Assembly: GCA_964396655.1 (NCBI GenBank)
Contig: CAYNFP010000001.1
Coordinates: 62,001-126,000, forward strand
DNA length: 64,000 nt
Reading direction: 5' to 3'
DNA from: CAYNFP01 sp964396655
GTDB taxonomy: Bacteria; Bacillota_I; Bacilli_A; RF39; UBA660
The notes beneath the pieces are model-generated. The model did no database searches, was not told the origin of the DNA, and worked only from the letters and a program-made list of their open reading frames with translations. This document shows positions 33,581 to 43,231 of this stretch, in pieces; the stretch's first letter is position 1; every line of letters begins with the position of its first letter. Both the position numbers and the translations under genes were made by a program.

Positions 33581-34069
33581 ATGGTTATTAATTATTCTGA
33601 TGAAGAAGTTATTAAAGGTAAAAAGTCTGTATTTCTTGCTGGACCAACACCAAGAGGTGAAAATGCTGTCTCATGGAGAACTGAGGCTTGTGAAATATTA
33701 GAAGAAATAGGTTTTGATGGAGTCATTTATGTACCAGAATATTCAACTTGGAAACCCAAAGAAGATTATGTTGATCAAGCAATGTGGGAAAGAGAAGCAT
33801 TAACTGAAGCAACAATAATATTATTTTGGATACCACGAAGTTTGCCTGATATGCCCGCATTTACAACTAACGTTGAATTTGGATACTGGTTACATAGTGG
33901 TAAAGTTATTTATGGTAGACCGGATAATGCTGTAAAAATAAAATATTTAGATTGGTTATATGAATTAGAATATAATGAAAAACCAATTAATGATTTAAAA
34001 TTATTATTAGAAAATGCTATTAATTTGACAAATGAAAAAAGTCAAAATCGAAGAATAAGGAATACTTAA
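33581..34069 (+). CDS. Nucleoside 2-deoxyribosyltransferase-like protein
   Basis: Resembles the Nuc_deoxyrib_tr family: SVFLAGPTPRGENAVSWRTEAC (about residues 14-35, with the AGPT start), then VDQAMWEREALTEATIILFWIPR, and TNVEFGYWLHSGKVIYGRP, where the catalytic Glu is expected. The family cleaves or transfers deoxyribose or ribose on nucleosides; the exact role here is unknown. The ATG at 33581 is chosen because GGAGG overlaps the upstream in-frame TTG. Confidence 0.8.
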   Translation: MVINYSDEEVIKGKKSVFLAGPTPRGENAVSWRTEACEILEEIGFDGVIYVPEYSTWKPKEDYVDQAMWEREALTEATIILFWIPRSLPDMPAFTTNVEFGYWLHSGKVIYGRPDNAVKIKYLDWLYELEYNEKPINDLKLLLENAINLTNEKSQNRRIRNT

Positions 34070-34086
34070 AATATTGGAGTGTTTAT

Positions 34087-34758
34087 ATGATAAAAAATAT
34101 TATATTTGATGTTGGAGGAGTCCTTGCTAATCCTAAAAGTGGTCATTGGTTTATTACTAATAATTTTTATTCTATAATAGATAAAAATTTAATTAATGAA
34201 GATAAATTAAATATGTGTTTAAAAGATAATCTTTATTTACATACTCAAGAACCCAAAAATGAAAAAGAAGAATATGAAATGTTTTCAAATTATTATTATA
34301 AAGTTTTATCTGATATTAATTATCCTAATTTAAATAGAGAGATAGCTAATAAACTTGCTAATGATTGTGTATACAATGATGAAAAGTTTACATTTTATAA
34401 TGATGTAAAAGAAAGTCTTGAGCGTTTATCTAAAAAATATGATTTATATATTATATCAAATGGATGGCCTTCATCATTAAGAGTGTTACATAACGTTGGC
34501 ATAGATAAATATTTTAAAGGAATAATTATATCTTCAATGTATTCAACTACAAAAGAAGAAAGTTTATTCGATATATTTTTGGAAAAATATAAAGTAAATC
34601 CAAAAGAAAGTATTTATATAGATGATAGAAATCATATATTACAAAAAGCAAATAAATATGGTTTCAAATTATTTTATATGAATAGAAAAAATAAAATTAA
34701 ATCTTTTATATTTAAAACAATTTATAATTTAAACCAATTAATTAAATCTAGTAATTAA
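34087..34758 (+). CDS. HAD-superfamily hydrolase
   Basis: Motif I FDVGGVLANP (about residues 6-15; the nucleophile Asp is followed by V-G-G-V-L), motif II IISNGW (about 121), and motif IV IYIDDRNHI (about 178). The V-G-G-V-L form and helical cap are typical of small YihX-like phosphatases. It follows the deoxyribosyltransferase-like gene by 17 bp and is probably co-transcribed. Confidence 0.82.
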   Translation: MIKNIIFDVGGVLANPKSGHWFITNNFYSIIDKNLINEDKLNMCLKDNLYLHTQEPKNEKEEYEMFSNYYYKVLSDINYPNLNREIANKLANDCVYNDEKFTFYNDVKESLERLSKKYDLYIISNGWPSSLRVLHNVGIDKYFKGIIISSMYSTTKEESLFDIFLEKYKVNPKESIYIDDRNHILQKANKYGFKLFYMNRKNKIKSFIFKTIYNLNQLIKSSN

Positions 34759-34776
34759 ATTAACTAGATTTTTTTT
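34745..34776 (+). terminator. Terminator after the HAD gene
   Basis: AATCTAGT (34745-34752) pairs with ACTAGATT (34763-34770), then T run. It overlaps the CDS end. Confidence 0.8.
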
Positions 34777-34845
34777 GTTATAAATATTTTATTAATATAA
34801 GATTAAATATAAAAATTTTGAACAGACTAGTTTTAGGTGATTAAT

Positions 34846-36321
34846 GTGAAATCTATTTGGATGAAAGATTATGTAAACAAAAATTTACCAATTATAAATA
34901 AAAACTTAGATACTCCAATTTTGATAATAGGTGGTGGAATATCTGGATTAATATGTGCCTACAATTTAATGAAAAATAACATTAAATTTATTTTAGTTGA
35001 TGCAAATAAATTAGCTATTGGAGTTACTGCTAATACAACTGCGCAAGTTAGTATAGCTCATGATAATTTATATGATGAAATATCAAAAAAACACGGAGAG
35101 GAAGCGGCTATATCATATTTAGAATCACAAATGGAAGGATTAAATTTAATAAAAGAAATAATAAAAAAAGAAAATATAAATTGTGATTATAAAGAAGAAA
35201 GTACAATACTATGCGCAAATGAGGAAAAAAATATTGAAGTAATAAATAAACAATATGATATTCTTGAAGATGCTAACGTAAAACTGTTGAATTCAAATAA
35301 TGATGTTTTTCCTTTTAAAAAAGGCCTTGAGTTTAAAAATCAATTTATATTTAATCCTATAAAATATGTTATGAATATTATAGATATATTAATAAAAAAT
35401 AAAATATCTTTATATGAAAATTCTAAAGTAACTAAAATTAATAAGTTAGAAAATGTTTATGAAGTAATAATAAATGGTAAATATAAAATAAATACTAATA
35501 AAATAATTATGGCTTGTCATTATCCTTTTTTGAATCCTGATAATTTATATTTTGCTAAAATATATCAAAGTAAATCGTATGTAGTTACTTTTAAATCAAA
35601 ATTAAAATTAAAAGCTAATTATGTATCTTTAGATAATCCTTATTATTATATTAGAACATATGATGATTCAACCTTAATGATAGGAGGTTGTGATCATTTA
35701 ACTGGAAAAGAAGTTAAAGGAAAAGAATGCTATGATACATTAATAAATAAAATATATGAATTAGATAAAAGTGCGGTAATACGTGATAAATGGTTTACAG
35801 AAGATTGTATGGTTATTGACTCTCTTCCTTTTGTGGGAAAATATTCAAACAAAAACCCTAATATAATTTTAGTTACAGGATTTCAAAAATGGGGTTTTAC
35901 AAATGCTCATATTGCGGCTAAAAATATTACAAATATTCTTAAAGAAAATAATTATGATAATCTTTATAAAACAAATAGATGTTCATTATTTAAAGGTTTA
36001 AAATCAACTTTTAAAATGGTAGATAATAGTATAAATGGTTTATTATTAAGTAAACTATTTATTAAAGATTTTGATTTAGACAAAATAGAAATTGGTAGTG
36101 GAAAAGTTACAAATTATAAAGGTATAAATGTATTAGTGTATAGAGAAGGTAAAAATAAATATATATTTTTAAAAAATAAATGTACTCATATGGGATGCTC
36201 TTTAATATGGAATGATGCTGATAAAGTATGGGAATCTAAATGCCATGGCTCAATTTTTGATAAATATGGAAAAGTTATATATGGCCCCGCCATAAAAGAT
36301 TTAGAAATAATTAAATTTTAA
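34846..36321 (+). CDS. FAD-dependent oxidoreductase with C-terminal Rieske domain
   Basis: N-terminal DAO-type FAD domain with the dinucleotide loop LIIGGGISGLICAYNL (about residues 25-40) and NTTAQVSIAHDNLYD. The C-terminal Rieske [2Fe-2S] domain shows C-T-H-M-G-C and, about 18 residues on, K-C-H-G-S (two Cys, two His ligands). This fusion is like Bacillus YhfW; the substrate is unknown. I use the GTG at 34846, since AGGTGA at 34835 is its ribosome site and overlaps the earlier in-frame GTG. An iron-sulfur redox enzyme in a probable anaerobe is notable but not unique. Confidence 0.88.
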   Translation: MKSIWMKDYVNKNLPIINKNLDTPILIIGGGISGLICAYNLMKNNIKFILVDANKLAIGVTANTTAQVSIAHDNLYDEISKKHGEEAAISYLESQMEGLNLIKEIIKKENINCDYKEESTILCANEEKNIEVINKQYDILEDANVKLLNSNNDVFPFKKGLEFKNQFIFNPIKYVMNIIDILIKNKISLYENSKVTKINKLENVYEVIINGKYKINTNKIIMACHYPFLNPDNLYFAKIYQSKSYVVTFKSKLKLKANYVSLDNPYYYIRTYDDSTLMIGGCDHLTGKEVKGKECYDTLINKIYELDKSAVIRDKWFTEDCMVIDSLPFVGKYSNKNPNIILVTGFQKWGFTNAHIAAKNITNILKENNYDNLYKTNRCSLFKGLKSTFKMVDNSINGLLLSKLFIKDFDLDKIEIGSGKVTNYKGINVLVYREGKNKYIFLKNKCTHMGCSLIWNDADKVWESKCHGSIFDKYGKVIYGPAIKDLEIIKF

Positions 36322-36346
36322 AAAAAGCACTTCAAAGTGCTTTTTT
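36321..36346. terminator. Bidirectional terminator between convergent genes
   Basis: AGCACTT (36326-36332) pairs with AAGTGCT (36335-36341), with A and T runs on both sides. Confidence 0.85.
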
Positions 36347-36351
36347 AACTT

Positions 36352-36891
36352 TTATGTTAAAGTTATTTCACCAGTTCCAATTGGTAATCCATCATAGTTA
36401 ACATCAGTTAAATTTACAGTCCTATTTGCTGCTGGAGTATTTTCCACTTCAACTGTTTTTGTACTTGTTGTTAATGAGGTACTCGTTAATGTAGAAACAA
36501 ATTCATGATCTCCATCTGATTGAGTCTGTTTATAATATACGAGTGGTGCATCAGTGTCAGCATAAGGTACATAACCAAAATCTGCATCACCATTTTCATC
36601 TGTTGTTATTTCATCTCCATAAGTTGTTCCGGCAGAATCACAACGCGCAAATTTGGCTCCTACTACTGCAGTTCCTTCAGATGTTCCATCTTCTGTTACG
36701 TGCATAGTTAATGTACCGGTAGCGGCTATTGTAAAGTCATAAGTATTAACACCTTCTGTTATTGTTGGATTAATTGGTAATACCGATAAGTTGTTGTAAC
36801 CATTAACAGAAGCAGTTGTATCATAACTTCCATTAACCATTGCTTTTGTTCCGGTACCGTTTGTTATATTTATTACATATGGCGCGGCCAT
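36352..36891 (-). CDS. Unknown acidic Thr/Gly/Ala-rich beta protein with prealbumin-like part
   Basis: A 179-residue protein rich in Thr, Gly, Ala, Asp and Val, poor in Lys, and unlike its neighbours in both composition and base content. There is no signal peptide or membrane helix. The middle (about residues 75-135; TSEGTAVVGAKFARCDSAGT, then ITTDENGDADFGYVPYADTD) resembles SpaA/prealbumin-like repeats of surface proteins. AAGGAGAAA precedes the start. It overlaps the upstream minus-strand gene by 19 bp. Without a signal it may be a spore-coat or other internally assembled structural protein; that is only inference. Confidence 0.65.
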   Translation of the reverse strand: MAAPYVINITNGTGTKAMVNGSYDTTASVNGYNNLSVLPINPTITEGVNTYDFTIAATGTLTMHVTEDGTSEGTAVVGAKFARCDSAGTTYGDEITTDENGDADFGYVPYADTDAPLVYYKQTQSDGDHEFVSTLTSTSLTTSTKTVEVENTPAANRTVNLTDVNYDGLPIGTGEITLT

Positions 36892-37241
36892 AATAAAATT
36901 TCTCCTTTCAATATTGATAGATTATTATAATTTTTATCTATCAATTTAAAGGTAATTTGGTGTGAGGCAGTATAAAAATATTTATAAAAATCAAAATATA
37001 AAATATTTGAAGTATTTATTTTTAATTTCAATACTTTGAAAATAATCATAGGTAATAATTTATCATTTGTTTTTACAATAATTTTATATAAACCCGTACA
37101 AGGTATTTTAAAATCAACTATTTCATTTGAAAAAATATACTTGTTTAAAATTAAATTATCTTTTGTATCATATACTTTTACATAAAAATTAAATGTATTT
37201 ATACTATTAAAAACTCTACATTTAATTTTATTATTATTCAT
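36873..37241 (-). CDS. Unknown beta-rich small protein, partner of the next gene
   Basis: 122 residues, Asn-, Lys- and Phe-rich, with alternating beta-like strands (NFYVKVYDTKDNLILNKYIF, then GLYKIIVKTNDKLLPMIIF) and no signal peptide. I start at 37241, where GGATGTGAT gives normal spacing, instead of 37256. Its 3' end covers the ribosome site and start codon of the gene at 36891, so the two are translationally coupled. Function unknown. Confidence 0.55.
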   Translation of the reverse strand: MNNNKIKCRVFNSINTFNFYVKVYDTKDNLILNKYIFSNEIVDFKIPCTGLYKIIVKTNDKLLPMIIFKVLKLKINTSNILYFDFYKYFYTASHQITFKLIDKNYNNLSILKGEILLWPRHM

Positions 37242-37401
37242 TAATATCACATCCAATTACCATTTATTATATTTTATGAATTATAAAAAAACGAATTATT
37301 ATAAATAAATTATATTAAATTGAAAAAAGTAAAAAAAAATTGTATAATTAATGCAATAAAATAAGCTTCTAAAACGTTATTTTATTGTAAGAGGTGATAA
37401 T

Positions 37402-37941
37402 ATGAAGTTAATTAATTTATCGTTAATATCCGGAATTGATGATTCATTAATTAATAGAATTGCAAAAGAAGATAGTAAAGCTTTTGGAGAACTTTATATT
37501 AAAACCAAAAAAGTAGTTTTCAGTATTGCTTTTTCTATAACAAAATCTCCTAGTGATTCAGAAGATATAACTCAAGAAGTTTTTATAAGAATTATGGAAA
37601 ATGCAAAAAATTATCAAAATAATGGAAAACCTCTTGCGTGGATTTATACAATTACTAGGAACTTAGCAATATCAAATATTAGGAAAAATCAAAATAAAAT
37701 AGACATAAATGATATTGATAATGATATAAGATTTTCTAGTATTGAAGATCCAACGGACAAGCTTATTTTAAAATCAGCGCTGGAAATATTATCTGAAGAA
37801 GAACTCAATATAGTTTTACTACACAATTCTGGAGTTAAGCATAAAGAAATAAGTCAAATTCTGGAAATGCCACTATCTACAATTTTATCAAAATATAACA
37901 GATCATTAACAAAAATGAAAAATTTTTTGAATGAAAGATAA
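37402..37941 (+). CDS. ECF-type RNA polymerase sigma factor
   Basis: 179-residue sigma-70 factor with region 2 (AFGELYIKTKKVVFSIAFSI, SEDITQEVFIRI, WIYTITRNLAISNIRK, residues about 30-95) and region 4 (ILSEEELNIVLLHNSGVKHKEISQILEMPLSTILSKYNRSL, about 128-170). The next gene is an RsgI-like membrane anti-sigma, so it should be held at the membrane until a signal releases it. A -10-like TATAAT at about 37343 lies in the promoter region, where autoregulation is expected. Confidence 0.9.
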   Translation: MKLINLSLISGIDDSLINRIAKEDSKAFGELYIKTKKVVFSIAFSITKSPSDSEDITQEVFIRIMENAKNYQNNGKPLAWIYTITRNLAISNIRKNQNKIDINDIDNDIRFSSIEDPTDKLILKSALEILSEEELNIVLLHNSGVKHKEISQILEMPLSTILSKYNRSLTKMKNFLNER

Positions 37942-37951
37942 GGAGGAGATT

Positions 37952-39022
37952 ATGAGAAAGTTTTCAAAAAGACAAATAGAAAAAAGTTTACAGTCATCAA
38001 TTAATAATATGAATTCAAAACGATTATCTCCGAATGAAAAGAATAATTATAAGGAGGAGTTTAATATGGAAAAGAAAAGATCAATTTTACCAGTTTTAAT
38101 ACCAACATTTGTTGTTCTTGCAGCTATATTTTTGTTTTGTTTTAGTTATTATAATAAAAATTTAAAAGTTGATTCAATTATTACTTTAGATGTTAATCCA
38201 AGTATAACTTTATCAACTAATCCAAATAATATAGTTGTAAATGTAAAAGCGCTTAATGATGATGGTGAAGAAATTTTAACAGATATTAATGTGTTAGATA
38301 TGGAAGCTACAAAAGCTATGGATATAATTGTAGATAAATTAATTGAAGGTGGATATTTAGAAGGGGACGGAGCTAATGTTTTACTTACAGTACAAAATAA
38401 TGATTTAACTATAGCAAAAGAACTTGAATCAACATTAACAACTAGTATAAATACAAAATTAGATACAGAATATATAGCCGGAACAGTATTAACTCAAGTT
38501 GATACCATAAGAAAAAATATTGATGCAGATGTAAAAACTATGATGTATGATTATGACATATCTTATAGTAAAGCAATTTTTATTAGAAATGTTTTAAGAA
38601 AAAATAGTACTTTAGTAGCATCTGATTTAGCACCATTAAGAATAAATGAAATAAGTAAACTTATTAATGATAATAAAATCAAAATTGATGATATCGTTAA
38701 GTATAATGCTAATGCTAATATTTATGAAAGTGCTGAATTGAAACAATTGAAAAAAAGCCAAGATGCTGCAGAAAAAGCAGCTATTCAAGCAGAAGTAAAA
38801 TTACAAAAAGCAGCAGAAGAACTTCAATCAAAAATTCAAAATAATGAAAACAGCGAAGAAGAACAAAATAAATATACAACAGCAGAGCAGATAAAGACTC
38901 AAACTACAGAAGCAGTTGAAGCTGCAAAAAGAGCTTATGAAGAAGCATCAGAACTAAAAAGTAAGAGTAATTCTGGTGAAACTAATTCAAATCAAAGTAC
39001 AAATCATCAAGGTAATCATTAA
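37952..39022 (+). CDS. RsgI-like membrane anti-sigma factor
   Basis: Cytoplasmic N-terminus (about 1-45), one membrane helix (SILPVLIPTFVVLAAIFLF, about 46-66), then the extracytoplasmic RsgI-type domain with SIITLDVNPSITLSTNPNN and VKALNDDGEEIL (about 74-110). A long Ala/Glu/Lys coiled coil (about 265-335) and an Asn/Ser-rich tail end it. There is no carbohydrate-binding module, unlike clostridial RsgI sensors. I start at 37952, because AAGGAGGAG lies just before it and inside the longer in-frame reading. It overlaps the sigma gene only through its ribosome site. Confidence 0.85.
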   Translation: MRKFSKRQIEKSLQSSINNMNSKRLSPNEKNNYKEEFNMEKKRSILPVLIPTFVVLAAIFLFCFSYYNKNLKVDSIITLDVNPSITLSTNPNNIVVNVKALNDDGEEILTDINVLDMEATKAMDIIVDKLIEGGYLEGDGANVLLTVQNNDLTIAKELESTLTTSINTKLDTEYIAGTVLTQVDTIRKNIDADVKTMMYDYDISYSKAIFIRNVLRKNSTLVASDLAPLRINEISKLINDNKIKIDDIVKYNANANIYESAELKQLKKSQDAAEKAAIQAEVKLQKAAEELQSKIQNNENSEEEQNKYTTAEQIKTQTTEAVEAAKRAYEEASELKSKSNSGETNSNQSTNHQGNH

Positions 39023-39032
39023 TTTATAGTAA

Positions 39033-39058
39033 AAAAACTATTTTAAATAGTTTTTTTT
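39033..39058. terminator. Bidirectional terminator
   Basis: AAACTATTT and AAATAGTTT form a hairpin with A and T runs between the convergent anti-sigma gene and the DUF5661-like gene, overlapping the latter's end. Confidence 0.75.
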
Positions 39059-39306
39059 GTTTTTAAATAATTTTCAAAAGCAGGTAGTCCATATTCTTTG
39101 TTATAATAATTAGGAAATTCACTTAAATGTGCTAAAGCAATTTTCATTGTTAATATTAAATCATTATTGGTTATATTTGTTTGAGGATTTGCTTTTCCAT
39201 GTTCTAATTCAATATTTACTCCGGTTATTAAATCTTCTGGAGTAAACTTATCAAAATTAACTCCTATTGCTTTAGCTGTTTTCAATATATCTTCTTTACT
39301 ATACAT
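39043..39306 (-). CDS. DUF5661-like small protein
   Basis: 87 residues: KEDILKTAKAIGVNFDKFTPEDLITGVNIELEHG (spread over about 3-37), then LTMKIALAHLSEFPNYY. This resembles the DUF5661 family of unknown function often found in gut Firmicutes and phages. GGAGGTATT gives the start at 39306, so the longer reading is not used. Confidence 0.7.
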   Translation of the reverse strand: MYSKEDILKTAKAIGVNFDKFTPEDLITGVNIELEHGKANPQTNITNNDLILTMKIALAHLSEFPNYYNKEYGLPAFENYLKTKKTI

Positions 39307-39501
39307 AATACCTCCATTAATATTATATTCCTTTATTTTAAACATTTAAATAATTATTAAAAATATACCATTTTTTGAGTTTGATTTTTTTATTTATTAA
39401 ATGTTATACTTATTAAGAAAAATAAGTTATATTTACAAAATTTTGTAATAAAAGTTATATTAAATGCATTAAATATTCAGATAGAAATAAAAGAGGTAAT
39501 T

Positions 39502-42012
39502 ATGAAATTAAATAATTTTAAAAATGATTATAAAGGTTTAAATAATTCAGAAGTAGAAGAATCCATAAAAAAATATGGAATTAATACACTTGGTAAATCC
39601 AAAAAAGATGGATTCTTTAAAAAATTATTAAAAACTTTTAAAGAGCCCATGTTCATTTTATTAATAGCAAGTAGTTTAATATATTTATTACTAGGAGAAA
39701 TTAGTGATAGTTTAATAATGCTTGTTTTTGTGTTTGTAATTATTGGAATTTCTTTTTACCAAGAATATAAAACTGATAAAGCCTTAGAAGCTTTAAAAGA
39801 ACTAACAAGTCCTAAAAGTAAGATAATTAGAAATAATAAATTAGAAGAAATAAAGAGTAGTGAAGTAGTTGTTGGGGATATTATGGTTTTATATGAAGGT
39901 GATGTAATAAATGCAGAAGGGGATATTTTAGAATGCCATGGTTTTGGAGTAAATGAATCTACTTTAACTGGAGAATCATTTGTTGTATGGAAAAAAGTGA
40001 AATTAAATTCTGAAGAAAAAACAGAGTATTTTAAAAAAAACAGATGCTATGCTGGTACGACAGTTACTGGAGGCTTTGCAACAGTTTTAGTTACTAATGT
40101 TGGGGTTAATACTGAATATGGTAAAATAGGGAATAATTTAAATAAAATAGTAGATGTAAAAACTCCTCTTGAAAAACAGATGGAAAAATTAATTAAAGTA
40201 TGTGCTATTGTAAGTTTTATATTTTTATTTTTAGTAACGTTAGTAACTTTTGTAAAAAACTCAGTTAATGCTCCAAATCTATTTGAAAGAATAACACATT
40301 CTATAATGGCAGGTATTACTATTGCTATGGCAACTATACCTGAAGAATTACCTGTTGTATTAACAGTATTTCTAACTATGGGAGCATATATTATTTCAAA
40401 GCAAAAATCCTTGGTTCGTAAAATGAATGCTGTTGAAACTCTTGGAGCAGTTTCTGTTTTATGTGTCGATAAAACCGGAACTTTAACAGAAAATAAAATG
40501 GTTGTAGTAGATAATTATGCTTATAGTAGTTTTGAAAATTTATTAAAAGTAAGTTACTTAGCAAGTGAACCAGAAGCTTATGATCCCACTGAAAAAGCTA
40601 TTATAAATTTTTATAAAAAAGAGAAGAATTTAAAAAAATTAAAGATTAGTATTCCTGTATATGAATATCCCTTTACATCAGAAACTAAAATAATGGGTCA
40701 CGTATTTAAAGAAAATAAAAGGTATAAATCTTACATAAAAGGTGCTTATGAAAAAGTGTTGCCTTTATGTGGTCTAAGTTCTGAAGAAACAGATATAATA
40801 AAAGATAAAATATCAGAATTATCTAAAGAAGGATGCAGAATATTAGCTTTTGCATATGGAGAAACTGATAAAATTGATAAAAATTTAAATAATGTAAGAT
40901 TAAATTTTATAGGTTTATTGGCATTCGCAGATCCTCCGAGATATGGAATAAAGGAAGCTGTAGAAACTTGTTATGAAGCTGGTATAAAATTAGTTATGAT
41001 TACTGGTGATAACGGAGAAACTGCAAAAATTATTGCTGAAAAAATAGGGCTAATAAATAATGGTAATGTTATTACAGGAGATGAATTAGAAAAAATAACT
41101 GATCAAGAGTTAATAGAAGTAGTAAAAGAAACAAATATATTTGCTAGAGTTCATCCAAATCATAAAATGAGAATAGTTGAAGCTTTTCAAAAAAACAATA
41201 TGGTTGTTGCAATGACCGGAGATGGCGTTAATGATGCAACTGCTTTAAAAAAAGCTGAGATAGGTATAGCAATGGGGCAAAGAGGAACAGAGGTAGCTAA
41301 GCAGGCATCTAAATTAATATTGTTAGATGATAATTTTAAAACAATTGTAACTGCTGTGGAAAACGGTAGAAGAATTTATGATAATATTCAAAAAGCAATA
41401 AAATATATTTTGATAATTCATATTCCAATAGCTTTAATAGCACTTTTAGTTCCAGTATTTAATTTACCAATATTATTATTACCAATACATGTTGTTATAT
41501 TAGAATTAATAATAGATCCAACTTCTTCAATTATATTTGAAAGATGCAAAGCAGATAAAAATATAATGAAAAGAAAACCTAGAAAAATTAATGATAGCTT
41601 AGTAAGTAAAAAATATATCTTTGCTTCAATAATTCAGGGATTATCAATCTTTATTGCATTTTTTGGTAGTTATATATATTTACTAAATAATAATTATGCT
41701 AAAGAAATAGCTTCAACATTTGCTTTAACTGTTTTAATTCTTTCAAATTTATTTATTGTATATATAAATATGAGTAATACTGAAATAGCCATAAATAGTT
41801 TCATTAAAAGTTTAAAAGATAAAGTAACAACCGGAATAAATATTTTAATATTAATAATGTTAGGTTTTATAATTTATGTTCCTTTTGTTCAAAAAATTGT
41901 AGGAACAAAAGCATTAAATTTATATCAAATTTTAACTGCAATTTTAATATCTTTAATTTGTACCTTATGGTTTGATATAACAAAAAGAATTAAAAATAAA
42001 AAAATAAAATAA
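39502..42012 (+). CDS. Cation-transporting P-type ATPase
   Basis: Full P-type ATPase: actuator motif STLTGES (about residues 153-159), M4 motif ATIPEELPVV, phosphorylation site DKTGTLT (about 323-329), hinge VAMTGDGVNDATALKKAEIGIAMG (about 569-592) and a C-terminal bundle of six membrane helices. N-terminal CXXC metal domains are absent. It fits the Ca2+-ATPase-like class 2 by length and PE-x-LP, but M6 reads LELIIDPTSS, which is not the standard Ca2+ pattern, so the ion is uncertain. Confidence 0.88.
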   Translation: MKLNNFKNDYKGLNNSEVEESIKKYGINTLGKSKKDGFFKKLLKTFKEPMFILLIASSLIYLLLGEISDSLIMLVFVFVIIGISFYQEYKTDKALEALKELTSPKSKIIRNNKLEEIKSSEVVVGDIMVLYEGDVINAEGDILECHGFGVNESTLTGESFVVWKKVKLNSEEKTEYFKKNRCYAGTTVTGGFATVLVTNVGVNTEYGKIGNNLNKIVDVKTPLEKQMEKLIKVCAIVSFIFLFLVTLVTFVKNSVNAPNLFERITHSIMAGITIAMATIPEELPVVLTVFLTMGAYIISKQKSLVRKMNAVETLGAVSVLCVDKTGTLTENKMVVVDNYAYSSFENLLKVSYLASEPEAYDPTEKAIINFYKKEKNLKKLKISIPVYEYPFTSETKIMGHVFKENKRYKSYIKGAYEKVLPLCGLSSEETDIIKDKISELSKEGCRILAFAYGETDKIDKNLNNVRLNFIGLLAFADPPRYGIKEAVETCYEAGIKLVMITGDNGETAKIIAEKIGLINNGNVITGDELEKITDQELIEVVKETNIFARVHPNHKMRIVEAFQKNNMVVAMTGDGVNDATALKKAEIGIAMGQRGTEVAKQASKLILLDDNFKTIVTAVENGRRIYDNIQKAIKYILIIHIPIALIALLVPVFNLPILLLPIHVVILELIIDPTSSIIFERCKADKNIMKRKPRKINDSLVSKKYIFASIIQGLSIFIAFFGSYIYLLNNNYAKEIASTFALTVLILSNLFIVYINMSNTEIAINSFIKSLKDKVTTGINILILIMLGFIIYVPFVQKIVGTKALNLYQILTAILISLICTLWFDITKRIKNKKIK

Positions 42013-42079
42013 AATTTTGTTTTTTTAATTGATAAGCAAATATATTAATTATATAATGAAACTATAGGGTGGTTATTGT

Positions 42080-43195
42080 ATGAAGTATATTAATATGTTG
42101 GAATCAGAAATAAAAGAATATATGAAAATATTTTATAAGGAAGATTACCCTTTATTTATAGAAAAATATATAAACACAAAATCACTGCAAAGAATAAATG
42201 GAATTGATCTATTTTGTGGCATGGGAAATACAAAAGTACCAGAACTGCAAATGAAATATAAATATTCAAGATTAGATCATTCAATAACTTGTGCTATTAT
42301 GGTTTGGAATTTAACCAGGGATAAAGTTCAAACTTTATGTGCGTTATTTCATGATTGTGGTACCCCAGCATTTAGTCATGTTATAGATTTTAAAATGGGG
42401 GATAGTGTTAATCAATCCACTTCAGAAAAAAGCACAAAAGATATAATAGAAAATGATGAAGAAGTATTACAATATTTAAAAGAAGATGGAATAGATTTAG
42501 AGAGTATCATTGATCCTAAAAAATATCCAATTATAGATAAAAAAATTCCGGCAATTTGTGTTGATAGACTAGATGGAGTGTTTTCAACAGGATTGATTTG
42601 GGGAAAATTCTGGACATTAGAAGATATCAAAAAATTTTATTCTGTGATATCAATTTTTAATAGTCCAAGACTTTCTATTCCTTCAAGTGAAAGAGCTATG
42701 AACTTTGGAATAGAATTAGGTATTGAAGAATCCAGTTCTTATGCTGAGGAATTTTATGAAGGTTGTATAAAATATAGTATATTATTACAAAGTATAGAAG
42801 ATAAATTTTGTATGGCCATTTTAGGCAAGATACTTAATTTATATGAAGAATTAGGTATGTTAAAACCAACAGATTTTTATACACTATCTGAAGAAGAAAT
42901 AATAGAGATTATGCTAAATAGTAAATATTCATTTTTATGGAAAGATTTTACAAATATAAAATCAGTTAGATTAGCTGAATCAAATTCTTTTTATAGTATG
43001 GTAGTTAATGCTAAATTTAGAGAAATAGCCCCTTTAGTTGAAACCGAACATGGTATAGATGTTCTTACAAAAGTTTCTGAAAAAGCAGCTTATGAATATT
43101 TAAAATTAATTGAACATTATAGAAAATACAACAATGCTTTAATGACAACAGATTTATCCACTCGAACAATAAAATTACTAAGAAAGCTAAAATAA
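42080..43195 (+). CDS. HD-domain phosphohydrolase
   Basis: 371 residues with an HD metal site: SRLDHSITCAIMVW (first His), ALFHDCGTPAFSHV (the His-Asp doublet, about residues 91-104) and a later Asp in CVDRLDGVF. It resembles dGTPase or YfbR-like nucleotide hydrolases, but the substrate is not certain. It is a single gene, convergent with the zinc-ribbon gene across a bidirectional terminator. Confidence 0.82.
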   Translation: MKYINMLESEIKEYMKIFYKEDYPLFIEKYINTKSLQRINGIDLFCGMGNTKVPELQMKYKYSRLDHSITCAIMVWNLTRDKVQTLCALFHDCGTPAFSHVIDFKMGDSVNQSTSEKSTKDIIENDEEVLQYLKEDGIDLESIIDPKKYPIIDKKIPAICVDRLDGVFSTGLIWGKFWTLEDIKKFYSVISIFNSPRLSIPSSERAMNFGIELGIEESSSYAEEFYEGCIKYSILLQSIEDKFCMAILGKILNLYEELGMLKPTDFYTLSEEEIIEIMLNSKYSFLWKDFTNIKSVRLAESNSFYSMVVNAKFREIAPLVETEHGIDVLTKVSEKAAYEYLKLIEHYRKYNNALMTTDLSTRTIKLLRKLK

Positions 43196-43198
43196 AAA

Positions 43199-43222
43199 GC
43201 TAACATTTAATGTTAGCATTTC
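43199..43222. terminator. Bidirectional terminator
   Basis: GCTAACAT (43199-43206) pairs with ATGTTAGC (43210-43217) between two convergent genes. Confidence 0.75.
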
Positions 43223-43231
43223 ATTTAATAA

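Noticed and set aside
39346..39501. Metal riboswitch ahead of the P-type ATPase
   Set aside because: The upstream region is AT-rich without the conserved loops of Mn, Mg or other metal riboswitches.
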